Part shown: positions 1-8,293 of the stretch, in pieces
Numbering within the stretch: the first letter of the stretch is position 1
Layout: each line of letters opens with the position of its first letter
NCBI RefSeq assembly: GCF_022603395.1
Contig: NZ_JAIBKA010000001.1
Location: forward strand, 434,001-498,000
Length of the DNA stretch: 64,000 bases
Origin: Desulfoferrobacter suflitae
GTDB taxonomy: Bacteria; Desulfobacterota; Syntrophobacteria; Syntrophobacterales; Syntrophobacteraceae
Direction: 5' to 3'
Program-made: the position numbers and the translations under genes
The notes under the pieces: model-generated
What the model saw: the letters and a program-made list of their open reading frames with translations, nothing else
Database searches by the model: none
Told to the model about the DNA's origin: nothing

Positions 1-449
1 TTAGTAACTTTTGTACCTGCGGGAACTTACTTTTGCGGCAGGTGTTCTGGACTTGGCACAGTATGTCTCTATTGCCCCTCTTCATAACCGTTTTTAACCG
101 CTTGAGAGAGGCAAATGCATAAGCGCGTAAGGCGCTAAATCGCCGAAGACTCTGTATCCGAATACGATCTTATTGCGAGTTTCAAGATCCATCTTCAGAA
201 TCTCTGTCGCATCCTGAGAAATCAAAATAGCTAAGTTTCTGGATTTGCTCTTACATAAATTTCGGCAGATTTCATCCTAGCCCCTCATTTCTGAGAGCCG
301 TTTTTTTCACTTTAAGGAATGCGCGACCAACCAGTGAAAGCCACGGCTAAGCTATATTTACACGAATTACATACTTATCGTGTATTGACAGCACTGCCCA
401 ATGCACCTAAGTTTTTCTCGCAACAGGCATTATTGATGCTGAGACATTT
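1..449. other. No gene recognised
   Basis: Both strands of the first 449 bases were read and no convincing reading frame with a ribosome-binding site was found. The stretch is AT-richer than the rest of the window. It may be the decayed downstream part of the small leftward gene at 450-563. Confidence 0.4.
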
Positions 450-563
450 CTATAGGAAGGGAGGGACTTCCTGCAATAACAACCGTTTTCTTTCAAACAG
501 GTTTTCTCTTATTTTGTTCAACTTGACCGGCGACAACAGTTTTTGTTTTTGCTTCGATGCCAT
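450..563 (-). pseudogene. Short DksA/TraR-like N-terminal fragment
   Basis: A 37-codon leftward frame starts at an ATG preceded by GGAG four bases upstream. Its product is strongly basic and predicted helical. The segment KIRENLFERKRLLLQEV resembles the first helix of DksA/TraR-type RNA polymerase-binding proteins. The zinc finger and acidic tip expected in a complete protein of about 110-130 residues are absent, and I found no continuation in the other frames downstream. It could be a decayed dksA-like gene or an unrelated small basic protein. The family assignment rests on one helix only. Confidence 0.3.
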
Positions 564-598
564 AATTCTCCTTCAGTACTCGTCCGAGGTGCAGTGTG

Positions 599-859
599 TC
601 AGTCCAGCACAGCGGAGTGGCTGTAAGTACGTAGGAGTTCTGCGCAATCCTTTATGCCCAGGATACTAGCGACCTCTTTTCTCAGATTCGCGTATTCGAC
701 AGCTTCACCAAATTTGGGTTCACAAAGAACTTGCATATTAATGAGTCTCTCCAAGATTGCTCTTCTGAGTTCCGAATTTTTGTTCCTCTCTGCAGTCCGA
801 AGAAATGTCAGAAGACAGCTCACGTCAGCGCAATTGTTGACCAATTCAAAATCGTTCAT
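599..859 (-). CDS. Hypothetical small protein
   Basis: 86 residues. The ATG is preceded by a strong GGAGGG site, and the start overlaps the stop of the upstream gene (ATGA), so the two are translationally coupled. The sequence is predicted to be all alpha-helical with many leucines (CLLTFLRTAERN, RRAILERLI) and two separated cysteines. I see no catalytic motif and do not recognise the family. It may form a small two-gene unit with the membrane-like protein at 856-1119. Confidence 0.55.
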   Translation of the reverse strand: MNDFELVNNCADVSCLLTFLRTAERNKNSELRRAILERLINMQVLCEPKFGEAVEYANLRKEVASILGIKDCAELLRTYSHSAVLD

Positions 860-1119
860 TTCAGCCCTCCGTAATCGAAACCGTTGAGCCTCTCAGCTTT
901 GAAAGTTCCACCTGCTATTGTTTTACGGTCTTCATCATGAGAGCCTGCAATCTCCTTTGTCCTGCTGTTAAAATCAAAACCAGACCAACACGAGAAGAAT
1001 TTCCCAAGCGATGACGGCATGCCAATTTGGAATAATCGACCAAACCAGTTCCCGCCAATAATCGCAGGGATTCCCGCCAGGATCAACATCCCAATTCTCC
1101 GTGCCCAAAGCTGAACCAT
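856..1119 (-). CDS. Hypothetical protein with one membrane-like segment
   Basis: 87 residues. An excellent GAGGAGGG site lies seven bases before the ATG. Residues about 9-30 (MLILAGIPAIIGGNWFG) are hydrophobic and could be a single membrane helix. The remainder is polar and carries no motif I recognise. The stop overlaps the next start (ATGA at 856-859). A competing frame at 974-1171 begins with TTG and lacks a ribosome-binding site, so I prefer this one. Confidence 0.5.
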   Translation of the reverse strand: MVQLWARRIGMLILAGIPAIIGGNWFGRLFQIGMPSSLGKFFSCWSGFDFNSRTKEIAGSHDEDRKTIAGGTFKAERLNGFDYGGLK

Positions 1120-1255
1120 TCAGAACCCTCCTCTCAGTATTGGATAAATTCCTAAAAGAGTGTTCGTTCAAGCCAGCATTGACATGCCTGGATTGCCGTC
1201 AAGCTAAGTCTGGTTTTGGACTTGAAGGGGATCCAATACCGGTCCGTTGAAGAGC

Positions 1256-1283
1256 CTGGGTGAGCCGATTCGGGCTCACCCAG
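1256..1283 (-). terminator. Strong hairpin after hsp20
   Basis: An 11-bp perfect stem (arms 1256-1266 and 1273-1283) with a 6-base loop lies 11 bases past the stop of the leftward Hsp20 gene. No T-run follows it in the leftward direction, so it may act in RNA stabilisation or as a weak terminator. Confidence 0.45.
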
Positions 1284-1294
1284 AAAAGGATCTC

Positions 1295-1753
1295 CTAGAC
1301 TTGCTTCACCTCGATCTTCCTCCGCTTGGCCGATTCCGCCTTGGGGATCTTTAGACGGAGTACACCGTCCTTGTAGGTGGCCTCAATGCCTTCCTCCTTG
1401 ACTTCGGCGGGAACCGTAAACGTACGGCAAAAGGAACCGAACTGCCGCTCGATAGAGTAGTGGTTCTCATCCTTTTGCTCCTGTTCTTTCTTTTTCTCTC
1501 CGCTGATGCTCAATACATTTCCGGACAGATTAATGTCGAGGTCCTTGGCATCGATCCCCGGTAGATCGGCTCTGACGACTATGTGATCGTCTGTTTCCGA
1601 AATGTCGAAAGCAGGCATCAAGTCTCCGGTCTCTCCAAAATTGGAAAAGAACCGGGACGATGACAAATCGTTCATCAACCGATCAGTCCAGTCCAAAGAT
1701 GGAAATCTTACCAAAGATTCTTCTCTTCTACGTCGAGGTGCTAACCCGAGCAT
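1295..1753 (-). CDS. hsp20: Small heat-shock protein, Hsp20 family
   Basis: 152 residues when started at the ATG seven bases after an AAAGGAGGT site; a TTG two codons earlier sits too close to that site. An alpha-crystallin domain runs from about residue 45 to the end. It opens with FDISETDDHIVVRADLPG and closes with the signature GVLRLKIPK. The tail carries an I-x-V motif (KIEVKQV), which in this family docks into neighbouring dimers during oligomer assembly. Such proteins are ATP-independent holdases in the cytoplasm that keep unfolding proteins soluble for GroEL or DnaK. A sigma70-like promoter is visible at 1807-1834. It is a paralogue of the genes at 1994, 18041 and 18668. Confidence 0.95.
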   Translation of the reverse strand: MLGLAPRRRREESLVRFPSLDWTDRLMNDLSSSRFFSNFGETGDLMPAFDISETDDHIVVRADLPGIDAKDLDINLSGNVLSISGEKKKEQEQKDENHYSIERQFGSFCRTFTVPAEVKEEGIEATYKDGVLRLKIPKAESAKRRKIEVKQV

Positions 1754-1806
1754 ACTCAATACCTCCTTTCACCATTTATTTCAGGTGATTAACCAGTTTT
1801 TGATAA

Positions 1807-1834
1807 AAAATAATCCACTCGGAAAATCTGTCAA
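1807..1834 (-). promoter_or_regulatory. Sigma70-like promoter of hsp20 (1295)
   Basis: On the minus strand a perfect -35 (TTGACA, 1829-1834) is followed after 16 bases by TATTTT (1807-1812), about 50 bases before the Hsp20 start. No CIRCE element is seen here, unlike at groES. Confidence 0.4.
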
Positions 1835-1930
1835 GGGGGTTTTTACATTGCAACGAAACTGAATTCATAGAGCAATAATTTGGGAATGCTTTCTTCCTCG
1901 AAAGCAACCAGGCCCGTTACTAAGGTGGTT

Positions 1931-1962
1931 ATCAAAAGAAAAAGCGGGGAAATTTCGCCGCT
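1931..1962 (-). terminator. Intrinsic terminator after hsp20 (1994)
   Basis: Read leftward, a GC-rich stem (AGCGG...CCGCT, 1943-1962) is followed by TTTTCTTTT. It lies about 30 bases past the stop of the upstream Hsp20 gene, so the two Hsp20 genes are probably separate transcription units. Confidence 0.5.
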
Positions 1963-1993
1963 TCGTGAAATGACGGCGAACATAATTTCTACT

Positions 1994-2476
1994 TCAGCCT
2001 ACATCAACCGTGATTTTCTTGCTCCTGGAAGATTCAGTTTTGGGAATGGTTAACTTGAGAACGCCATCCTTGTAGGTTGCCTCGACTTCGTCCGCGTAAA
2101 CCTCCCTGGGTAACGTGAAGGACCGGCTAAATGCGCCGAATCGCCTTTCAATGCAGTGTTGGCACTCGTCCTTTAATTCCCGCTTTTCCCTTTTCTCAGC
2201 CCTTACGGAAAGGACTTTTTGTGGCGAAATGCTCAACTCCAGATCTTTTGGGTCCACTCCTGGAACATCGGCCTCCCCGATGATTTGATCATCGGTTTCC
2301 GAGATGTCAAATTCCGGCATCCACTCGCCCGCTTCACTCCGCATTGATGGCATGAGTCTCGCAAAAAGCTTTGAAGGCACCATGTCATCAAAGAGACGAT
2401 CAATCCGATCGCTCAAATCCGAAGCTGGGGGCGACAACGGGGATAGCCGCTTGCTGCAGGGTACCAACTCAGACAT
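1994..2476 (-). CDS. hsp20: Small heat-shock protein, Hsp20 family
   Basis: 160 residues from the ATG that follows a GGGAGGT site; an upstream in-frame ATG lies before that site and is less likely. The alpha-crystallin domain begins near residue 55 (FDISETDDQIIGEADVPG) and ends with GVLKLTIPK. The C-terminal I-x-V motif is present (KKITVDVG). Two cysteines in DECQHCIERR, inside the domain, are unusual for the family and could be redox-sensitive; that is inference. It is adjacent to and clearly related to the Hsp20 gene at 1295, which suggests an old tandem duplication. Separate ribosome sites and a terminator between them point to independent expression. Confidence 0.94.
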   Translation of the reverse strand: MSELVPCSKRLSPLSPPASDLSDRIDRLFDDMVPSKLFARLMPSMRSEAGEWMPEFDISETDDQIIGEADVPGVDPKDLELSISPQKVLSVRAEKREKRELKDECQHCIERRFGAFSRSFTLPREVYADEVEATYKDGVLKLTIPKTESSRSKKITVDVG

Positions 2477-2786
2477 AACTGATACCTCCCTTCTCATTTG
2501 ATGTAAATCTTTTAGACTACAATTTTGCCGTTAACCAATTTTCCCTTACTCTTGAGTCCTTTGCCCACCGTTTCCTCTCTCTACTCAGGCGGTGGGCAAT
2601 CGCCGTCATCTCCTGCACTGCCTTGCAAAGTCTTCCTTATTGGGCTCTGTGCTTGATTTGGCACTTGCAAAATTGCTCGGTGAAACAGTTTGGCACCGGT
2701 CGGTTGCACTCCGGGCAACGGCTAAGCTCATCATTATCCACCGTTCCACTCGATCCCAAAGATTCCGCCCAAACCGCATGCATCGC
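2477..2786. other. Intergenic region, no gene seen
   Basis: The stretch between the zinc-ribbon gene and the Hsp20 start must carry the Hsp20 promoter. A weak leftward -35/-10 pair (TTGGTT and TCTAAA, 16 bases apart) is visible near 2515-2545, too poor to call. Frames on the plus strand here lack ribosome sites. Confidence 0.4.
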
Positions 2787-3002
2787 TCAAGTGTTCGCGT
2801 TCATGGAAAAGCATGTCGCTTTACCCTCCACGTCGTAATACTTGGTGAAACCACAGTTGGGGCATCTTACTTTGAAGCGGCCTCGGCCTGTCGAACGAGC
2901 TAATTCTTGATGCTGCCGGTCGTAAAGATTCTTGAAGCAATAAGGGCAACCACTCAGCTTTGCGATTCCGTGCGTTGGGTAAATTCGAACTATCGTCGCC
3001 AT
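2787..3002 (-). CDS. Small zinc-ribbon protein
   Basis: 71 residues, ATG preceded by GAGAGG. Two CPxC knuckles (GCPYC near residue 18 and RCPNCG near 47), separated by a basic stretch, form a probable treble-clef or zinc-ribbon fold. It could bind nucleic acid or a protein partner. Nothing else can be inferred about function. It lies downstream of the coiled-coil gene on the same strand with about 50 bases between them, so they may be co-transcribed. Confidence 0.55.
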   Translation of the reverse strand: MATIVRIYPTHGIAKLSGCPYCFKNLYDRQHQELARSTGRGRFKVRCPNCGFTKYYDVEGKATCFSMNANT

Positions 3003-3049
3003 GCAAGCCTCTCACTTATCACCCAGAAAAGACTTCTCCTTTCTCTCAC

Positions 3050-3565
3050 TCAAGCACCGTAATAACTTTGAGTTTGAAAGCTTTTTTCACAGTTGTGCTC
3101 TTGACGGCCGCCCCGCCTGTCCGGCAATGAATCGAGCTTCGTCTTGTTCAAAGCCTCGTTCGCGTCAACCCGAGCAACTATACCTCCCAGTTGTTGAACT
3201 TGCTTCTCGATCTCGGGTAATCGGTTCAATTGCATTTGCAGCGAGTTAATTTTACTTTGCTCGTGCTGTTTGCGGTTAAGAATGTGCTTGCGTGCTTGAT
3301 GATCAAGTTTGCCACACATTCGTTCACTCAAAAGATTGTCATATATCTCAATCAATTTGAAATGAACATGCAGATCCTCCTGCATGGCTTGCAACCTTTG
3401 GATTTCGCCAAGGATGTTTTCCAGTTGCGCGCGCACTTTTGCGCGTTTTCCGTCTAGTGCTGCGCGATTAAAGGTCTTAAGGGCTGCCAGGGTCAAGTTT
3501 TTGAGGTATTGTAAGTTTGAGCCTGTTCGGGCTTCTCCGCTTTTGCTGTCTTCCTTGAATGTCAC
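3050..3565 (-). CDS. Hypothetical coiled-coil protein
   Basis: 171 residues starting with GTG, seven bases after a GGAGG site. The product is rich in Gln, Lys, Leu and Glu, with long predicted helices and heptad-like spacing from about residue 30 to 140 (AQLENILGEIQRLQAMQ, LPEIEKQVQQLGGIVA). No enzymatic motif is seen. The family is not recognised. Its neighbours are a serine recombinase upstream and a zinc-ribbon protein downstream, so it may belong to a small mobile or accessory unit. Confidence 0.5.
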   Translation of the reverse strand: MTFKEDSKSGEARTGSNLQYLKNLTLAALKTFNRAALDGKRAKVRAQLENILGEIQRLQAMQEDLHVHFKLIEIYDNLLSERMCGKLDHQARKHILNRKQHEQSKINSLQMQLNRLPEIEKQVQQLGGIVARVDANEALNKTKLDSLPDRRGGRQEHNCEKSFQTQSYYGA

Positions 3566-3617
3566 GGACTAGCCTCCACTGTTAGCATGCATGACATGCC
3601 AAGGGCCTCCAGGCGGC

Positions 3618-4193
3618 TCATTCTTCCGCCATTGCAAGAAACCTGTAATACGTTGCCCTCGATATCTTGAGTGCTGCGCAAATCTGGTTGACTGTGATGT
3701 TTTCATCGAGGCTCATTGCCTTTGCCGCTCGAACGCGTGGGTCGCTGGCAAAGATGGGTCTTCTTCCCCCCTGTCTGCCCCTGGCGCGGCCGGTCGCGAC
3801 GCCGACCCGGGCGCGCTCCTGAAGCAGACGGCGGCCGAATTCGGCGAGGCAAGAAAAAACGTCTGACACCACTTCGCCGTCACTCTGTGTTGTGTCAATT
3901 ACCGCGTCGCACAATGACTTGAAGCCGATTTCCCGGTTCTGCAAGTCCTCAACGAAATTGACAAGTTGAGAAAGGGATTTTCCAATGCGGTCAAGTCGCC
4001 ACACAACTAAAGTGTCACCTGCTTGAAGCTCATCCAGGCAATCTTGCAGTCCACTCCAGGTGTCTCTGACGACAATGGCCTCGTCACTGAAAAGCAGCTC
4101 TTCACTCACTCCAGCCTTCCGCAAATCCTCTATCTGGGGTTCGAATGACCGCTCCAGCACTGATATCCGTGCGTATCCGACAAGCCTTCCCAT
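3618..4193 (-). CDS. Serine recombinase (Pin/resolvase family)
   Basis: 191 residues when started at the ATG after a GAAGGGA site; upstream in-frame codons do not fit the family. The N-terminal resolvase domain carries the nucleophile in GYARIS (Ser11) and the conserved helix VWRLDRIGKSLSQL near residue 75. EFGRRLLQERARVG near 125 links to a C-terminal helix-turn-helix (QICAALKISRATYYRF). Such enzymes cut and rejoin DNA at short paired sites for inversion or resolution. No obvious invertible segment or paired crossover sites were seen nearby. It is divergent from the (p)ppGpp synthetase gene. All catalytic landmarks appear intact. Confidence 0.9.
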   Translation of the reverse strand: MGRLVGYARISVLERSFEPQIEDLRKAGVSEELLFSDEAIVVRDTWSGLQDCLDELQAGDTLVVWRLDRIGKSLSQLVNFVEDLQNREIGFKSLCDAVIDTTQSDGEVVSDVFSCLAEFGRRLLQERARVGVATGRARGRQGGRRPIFASDPRVRAAKAMSLDENITVNQICAALKISRATYYRFLAMAEE

Positions 4194-4388
4194 TGCCGTC
4201 CCTTCGTATTCAACTATATTTGATTTATGAAATATAAAAAAACACAGACAAAAATTAGCAGCTGGGGGACAAAAGTCAATGGAAAATGTCGGTTGATCAT
4301 TCAATAAAATTAGATTTTTTCACACGATGAGCTCTATGCTTCAGTGATGCTTTGATCCTTTTCTACTAAGTTTTTTGAGACTATTTAC

Positions 4389-4416
4389 TTGACAATTTTC
4401 GAAGCTGAACTAAATT
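4389..4416 (+). promoter_or_regulatory. Possible sigma70 promoter upstream of the (p)ppGpp synthetase
   Basis: A perfect TTGACA (4389-4394) is followed 16 bases later by TAAATT (4411-4416). If this is the real promoter, transcription would begin at about the ATG at 4422, so translation might start at the next ATG (4482) instead. Confidence 0.35.
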
Positions 4417-4421
4417 TTTTT

Positions 4422-5894
4422 ATGGACGCAGCTCCTGCGTGTTGTGGCTATCTCGTTAAGGATTCAGGGCATTTCGGTCTCATGGCGCCGGATAATCTGG
4501 AGCAAACAAGGCACAAGCTGTTTCTCGAAAAGGCTCAAGAGTTGTTTGGGCCGAGGGATGCGGAATCGATTCTTCGCGCCCTTAATTTTGCCAGGGGAAA
4601 ACTCCGTTGGGATGGAAACATAGCATTCTCGACCGCCCAGCTGCTTATGGATCAAGGAGCGGATTCACTGACTCTGGCTGTTGCTTTGCTGGCTCCAACC
4701 GTATGGCTGGGTCGCGCAGACCTGCACGAGATCGGGAAATTGTTCGGCCCTGGAATCGCTACCGCCGTTGGCGAAATCGACTTTCCTGTTACTTCTCGAA
4801 CGGATACGGAGCATAATCGCCGCTCTGATCTCCACAAATCACTCAAATCCCTTACCGGAGACACTCGCAGAGCTCTTCTCAACATTTCCTTTCGTCTGAT
4901 CCAACTGGAACATGCAGTGGAATGCGGAACCCATGATGCCCGTGATGCCGCCCGGGAGGCCGTGGACGTCTATGTGCCCATTGCCAGCCGACTCGGTCTT
5001 AGAGAATTGTGCAAGCGTTTGGAAAATGCAAGTTTTCTCATTCTCGACCCCGTGGCTTATGAAGCTTTGGAAAGAAGAGTTAAACCAATCAGGGAAGAGG
5101 ACGAGGCTTGCCTACAAATTCTGCATGAAGGGGTAGAGCGGCTTCTGAACAAAAACGGCATTAAGTGCATTGTCCAGGGAAGAACCAAAAGCCTTTACTC
5201 CATTCACTGCAAGATGCTCAAGACGGGTGCGACCCTTGATGCGATTATGGACCGGATTGGCCTGCGCATCATCGTCGGCAAAGTCGCCGAATGCTATTCC
5301 GTACTGGGACTTTTGCACACTCATTACCGGCCGATCCCTGGCACGTTTGACGATTACATCGGACTTCCTAAGGAAAATGGTTACCAATCCCTTCACACCT
5401 GCGTATACCCGGTAAGGGATATCTCCCGCAAGCCTATCGAATTCCAGATCCGCACCGAGTTCATGCATATCGAGGCCGAATATGGTACGGCCGCTCATTG
5501 GCGTTACAAGACCGGAGCCGAAAGCGCAGAAACTGCTTACAGCCAGACTCGATGGCTGCAAGCTCTTGTTGGGCAGCACTGTTCTGCGCCCAGCACCGAT
5601 GAGTTCCTCCGATTGCTTCACCGGCAGGTTTATGAGGATCATCTGGTGGTATTCGGGAGGGCAGGCCTGATCGCCAGGCTTTCGGGAGACGCAACTGTGC
5701 TGGATTATATCAAAAGGTATTGTCCAGATTGTTCTCACCAAACCCAAGTGAAGGTGAACGGAACAACGGTGCCTCTGGACCATAGGCTTTGCGATGGAGA
5801 CACAATCGAGATCGTTGCAGAGAAAAAAACGGATGAAAGTCGAGCGAGCGCCCAGCGGGGAACAGCTCTTTCAGAGGCAACGCCGGCACGATAA
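4422..5894 (+). CDS. Short RelA/SpoT-type (p)ppGpp synthetase
   Basis: 490 residues from the ATG at 4422; ATG 4482 is an alternative and neither has a clear ribosome site. Residues about 85-170 occupy the place of the HD hydrolase domain, but the HDxxED signature is replaced by APTVWLG and the other metal ligands are missing, so hydrolysis is not expected. The synthetase domain is intact: GRTKSLYSIHCKM near 252, a conserved Asp in DRIGLRII, NGYQSLHT, and EFQIRTEFMH near 340. A TGS domain follows (about 417-478) and the protein then stops. Full RelA/SpoT proteins continue for about 250 residues with helical, zinc-finger and ACT/RRM modules that sense the stalled ribosome. It therefore probably makes (p)ppGpp without canonical ribosome control (inference). 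The mannose operon begins 71 bases downstream on the same strand. Confidence 0.88.
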   Translation: MDAAPACCGYLVKDSGHFGLMAPDNLEQTRHKLFLEKAQELFGPRDAESILRALNFARGKLRWDGNIAFSTAQLLMDQGADSLTLAVALLAPTVWLGRADLHEIGKLFGPGIATAVGEIDFPVTSRTDTEHNRRSDLHKSLKSLTGDTRRALLNISFRLIQLEHAVECGTHDARDAAREAVDVYVPIASRLGLRELCKRLENASFLILDPVAYEALERRVKPIREEDEACLQILHEGVERLLNKNGIKCIVQGRTKSLYSIHCKMLKTGATLDAIMDRIGLRIIVGKVAECYSVLGLLHTHYRPIPGTFDDYIGLPKENGYQSLHTCVYPVRDISRKPIEFQIRTEFMHIEAEYGTAAHWRYKTGAESAETAYSQTRWLQALVGQHCSAPSTDEFLRLLHRQVYEDHLVVFGRAGLIARLSGDATVLDYIKRYCPDCSHQTQVKVNGTTVPLDHRLCDGDTIEIVAEKKTDESRASAQRGTALSEATPAR

Positions 5895-5965
5895 ACTGGT
5901 CAGGATATTAGACCATGGGGCGCGAGATGCCGGCGGTCTCGGGTCTGACGCAGAGGAGAAGTCAA

Positions 5966-8293
5966 ATGGCTTATTCCGATAGCTACCGAGCGAGTTTGAA
6001 GAAGATTGCAGTGATTGGGAATCACCTGCCGAGACAATGCGGAATCGCGACATTTACCGCGGACCTTCTGACAGCATTGGGCGATGAGGAAGGCGCCGGG
6101 GAATGTTGGGCGGTGGTTATGAACGACACCCCGGAGGGCTATGCTTACCCTCCCAGAGTGCGTTTTGAATTGAATCAAAAAAGCCTCTCCGACTACCGCC
6201 TGGCAGCGGATTTCTTGAACATGAGCCAAGTGGACGCGGTGTGCCTGCAACACGAGTTCGGCATCTTTGGAGGCGAGCAGGGAGCTTATGTCATTGAACT
6301 GCTCGGCGCTCTGCGCATGCCGGTGGTGACCACTCTGCACACAGTGCTGCAGGAGCCGTTGCCCGAGCAGTTGACTGTTATGAAACGAATCGGTCAGATT
6401 TCCGACCGTCTGGTTGTCATGAGTCGGAGGGCGGAGCGCATACTTGGAGAAGTCTACGGGATTCCCCGCGGCAAGGTTGCGATGATCCATCACGGAATTC
6501 CGGATGTGCCGTTCGTCGATCCCAACTTTTACAAAGACCAGTTTGGAGTTGAAGGCCGGAAGGTGCTTTTGACGTTTGGATTGCTCTCCCCGGGCAAAGG
6601 CATCGAAACCATGATCGACGCCCTGCCGCGGATCGTAAAGGAAAATCCCGAAGCGGTCTATGTGGTTCTTGGCGCCACTCATCCCCACGTCAGAAGGGAC
6701 CAGGGGGAAGGCTATCGGCACTCTCTTCAGCGGCGCGCATCGGAACTGGGAGTCGCCGACCATCTCATTTTTCACAACCGCTTCGTCGACTTGAATGAAC
6801 TGTGCGAGTTTCTGGGTGCGGCAGACATTTATGTCACACCCTATCTCAATCAAGAGCAGATCGTTTCCGGCACATTGGCTTATGCTCTTGGCGCCGGCAA
6901 GGCAACGGTCTCCACGCCCTACTGGTATGCCGAGGAGATGCTGGCCGAAGGGCGCGGGCGGCTTTTTCCATTTCAGGACGCGGAGGCACTTGCCACTGAG
7001 ATCAACGATCTTTTGGCCCGCGAGGTGGAACGTCACGCCATCCGCAAGCGTGCCTACACCTTTTGCCGGAAAATGATCTGGAAGGAAGTGGCACGCAGAT
7101 ACCTTGAGCTTTTCACCGAGGTCAAACAAGAAAGGGAATGCAAGCCGCGGGCGGTGTTCAGGACCAAGACCCTGGAAATCGTTCCGAGGGAAATACCTCA
7201 GCCGAAGCTCGATCATCTCATACGGCTTACAGATGACGTAGGGATCATCCAACACGCCAAGTTCATCGTACCAAATCGTTATCATGGTTACTGCACCGAC
7301 GACAATGCGCGGGCCCTCATCGCCGTGCTCATGGCTCAGGACCTGGTGCCCGATGAGGATGCACTGACCAACCTGGCTTGCACCTATATGAGTTTTTTAC
7401 ACCACGCTTTCGACGAAAACCGGGGACGGTTTCGCAACTTCATGGGTTACGACCGCAAATGGTTGGAAAAGGAAGGCTCGCAGGACAGCCATGGACGTGC
7501 TCTGTGGGGTTTGGGTGAAGCGGTTGGCCTCGCTCGATCGGAGGACATACTGGGCGCCGCTCATGAGCTCTTTGAGAAGGCCCTGCCGGCTGCCCTCGAC
7601 TTCGATGCCCCACGCGCATGGGCATTCACCCTGGTGGGAATTCACGCCTACCTGAGAAAATACGGCGGCGACAGATGCGTCCGCAGGGTCCGAGAACAAC
7701 TGGCGGACCGGTTGTTTGCTTTCTATTGCAGCTATGCCACGGATGACTGGCCGTGGATTGAGGAGACGGTGACCTATGCCAACGGCAAGATCTCTCAAGC
7801 ATTGCTCATGTCGGGTCAGTGGCTGCAAAGAGGGGACATGGTATCAGCCGGTCTTCGCTCCCTTGAATGGCTCAGGACGATCCAAACCGACAGCAGGGGG
7901 CATTTCGTGCCCATCGGCAACCGAGGTTGGTACCCGCGTGCCGGATTGAAAGCCCGCTTTGACCAACAACCCATCGAGGCTCAAGCCATGATTGACGCAT
8001 GTCGGGAAGCCTACCATGTCACTTCGGACCCCAAATGGATCGCCGCTGCCCAATGCTGCCTGGAATGGTTTCTGGGGCGAAACGACCTGAATGCTCCCTT
8101 ATATGATTATCAAACCGGCGGATGCCGGGACGGTCTGAGCGCTACGGGACCGAACCGCAACCAGGGGGCGGAATCGACACTGGCGTGGCTCTTGTCGTTG
8201 TCCACCCTCTACCGCATGAGGAACGCGCAGGTATCGGTTGAAGCAGCTGAACAGGCTGAAAAACTAAAGGAGAAAAAAGTTCGTGTCGCATAG
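5966..8293 (+). CDS. GT4-like glycosyltransferase with C-terminal helical-toroid domain
   Basis: 775 residues from the ATG seven bases after GAGGAG. The N-terminal part (about 1-400) is a GT-B glycosyltransferase: HLPRQCGIATFTADLL at the start, VCLQHEFGIFGG and VAMIHHGIPDVPF in the middle, and a donor-side segment with TFGLLSPGKGIETMIDAL. The C-terminal part (about 410-765) is a separate domain rich in Trp and aromatic residues (YHGYCTDDNARALIAVL, WIEETVTYANGKISQALL, NQGAESTLAWL) with repeating helices. It resembles an (alpha/alpha)6-barrel glycosidase, but I cannot name its family. First gene of the mannose operon. It probably transfers mannose from GDP-mannose; whether the C-terminal domain trims or primes the product is unknown. 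Its end overlaps the next gene by 11 bases. Confidence 0.82.
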   Translation: MAYSDSYRASLKKIAVIGNHLPRQCGIATFTADLLTALGDEEGAGECWAVVMNDTPEGYAYPPRVRFELNQKSLSDYRLAADFLNMSQVDAVCLQHEFGIFGGEQGAYVIELLGALRMPVVTTLHTVLQEPLPEQLTVMKRIGQISDRLVVMSRRAERILGEVYGIPRGKVAMIHHGIPDVPFVDPNFYKDQFGVEGRKVLLTFGLLSPGKGIETMIDALPRIVKENPEAVYVVLGATHPHVRRDQGEGYRHSLQRRASELGVADHLIFHNRFVDLNELCEFLGAADIYVTPYLNQEQIVSGTLAYALGAGKATVSTPYWYAEEMLAEGRGRLFPFQDAEALATEINDLLAREVERHAIRKRAYTFCRKMIWKEVARRYLELFTEVKQERECKPRAVFRTKTLEIVPREIPQPKLDHLIRLTDDVGIIQHAKFIVPNRYHGYCTDDNARALIAVLMAQDLVPDEDALTNLACTYMSFLHHAFDENRGRFRNFMGYDRKWLEKEGSQDSHGRALWGLGEAVGLARSEDILGAAHELFEKALPAALDFDAPRAWAFTLVGIHAYLRKYGGDRCVRRVREQLADRLFAFYCSYATDDWPWIEETVTYANGKISQALLMSGQWLQRGDMVSAGLRSLEWLRTIQTDSRGHFVPIGNRGWYPRAGLKARFDQQPIEAQAMIDACREAYHVTSDPKWIAAAQCCLEWFLGRNDLNAPLYDYQTGGCRDGLSATGPNRNQGAESTLAWLLSLSTLYRMRNAQVSVEAAEQAEKLKEKKVRVA

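Noticed and set aside
319-669. 116-codon rightward frame near the window start
   Set aside because: Cys/Phe-rich, no ribosome site, and overlaps two leftward frames with good ones.
974-1171. 65-codon leftward frame with TTG start
   Set aside because: No ribosome site; the overlapping gene at 856-1119 has an excellent one.
5900-7285. A 461-codon antisense frame over the first glycosyltransferase
   Set aside because: Composition is that of a reverse-frame artefact; no start signal or known domain.
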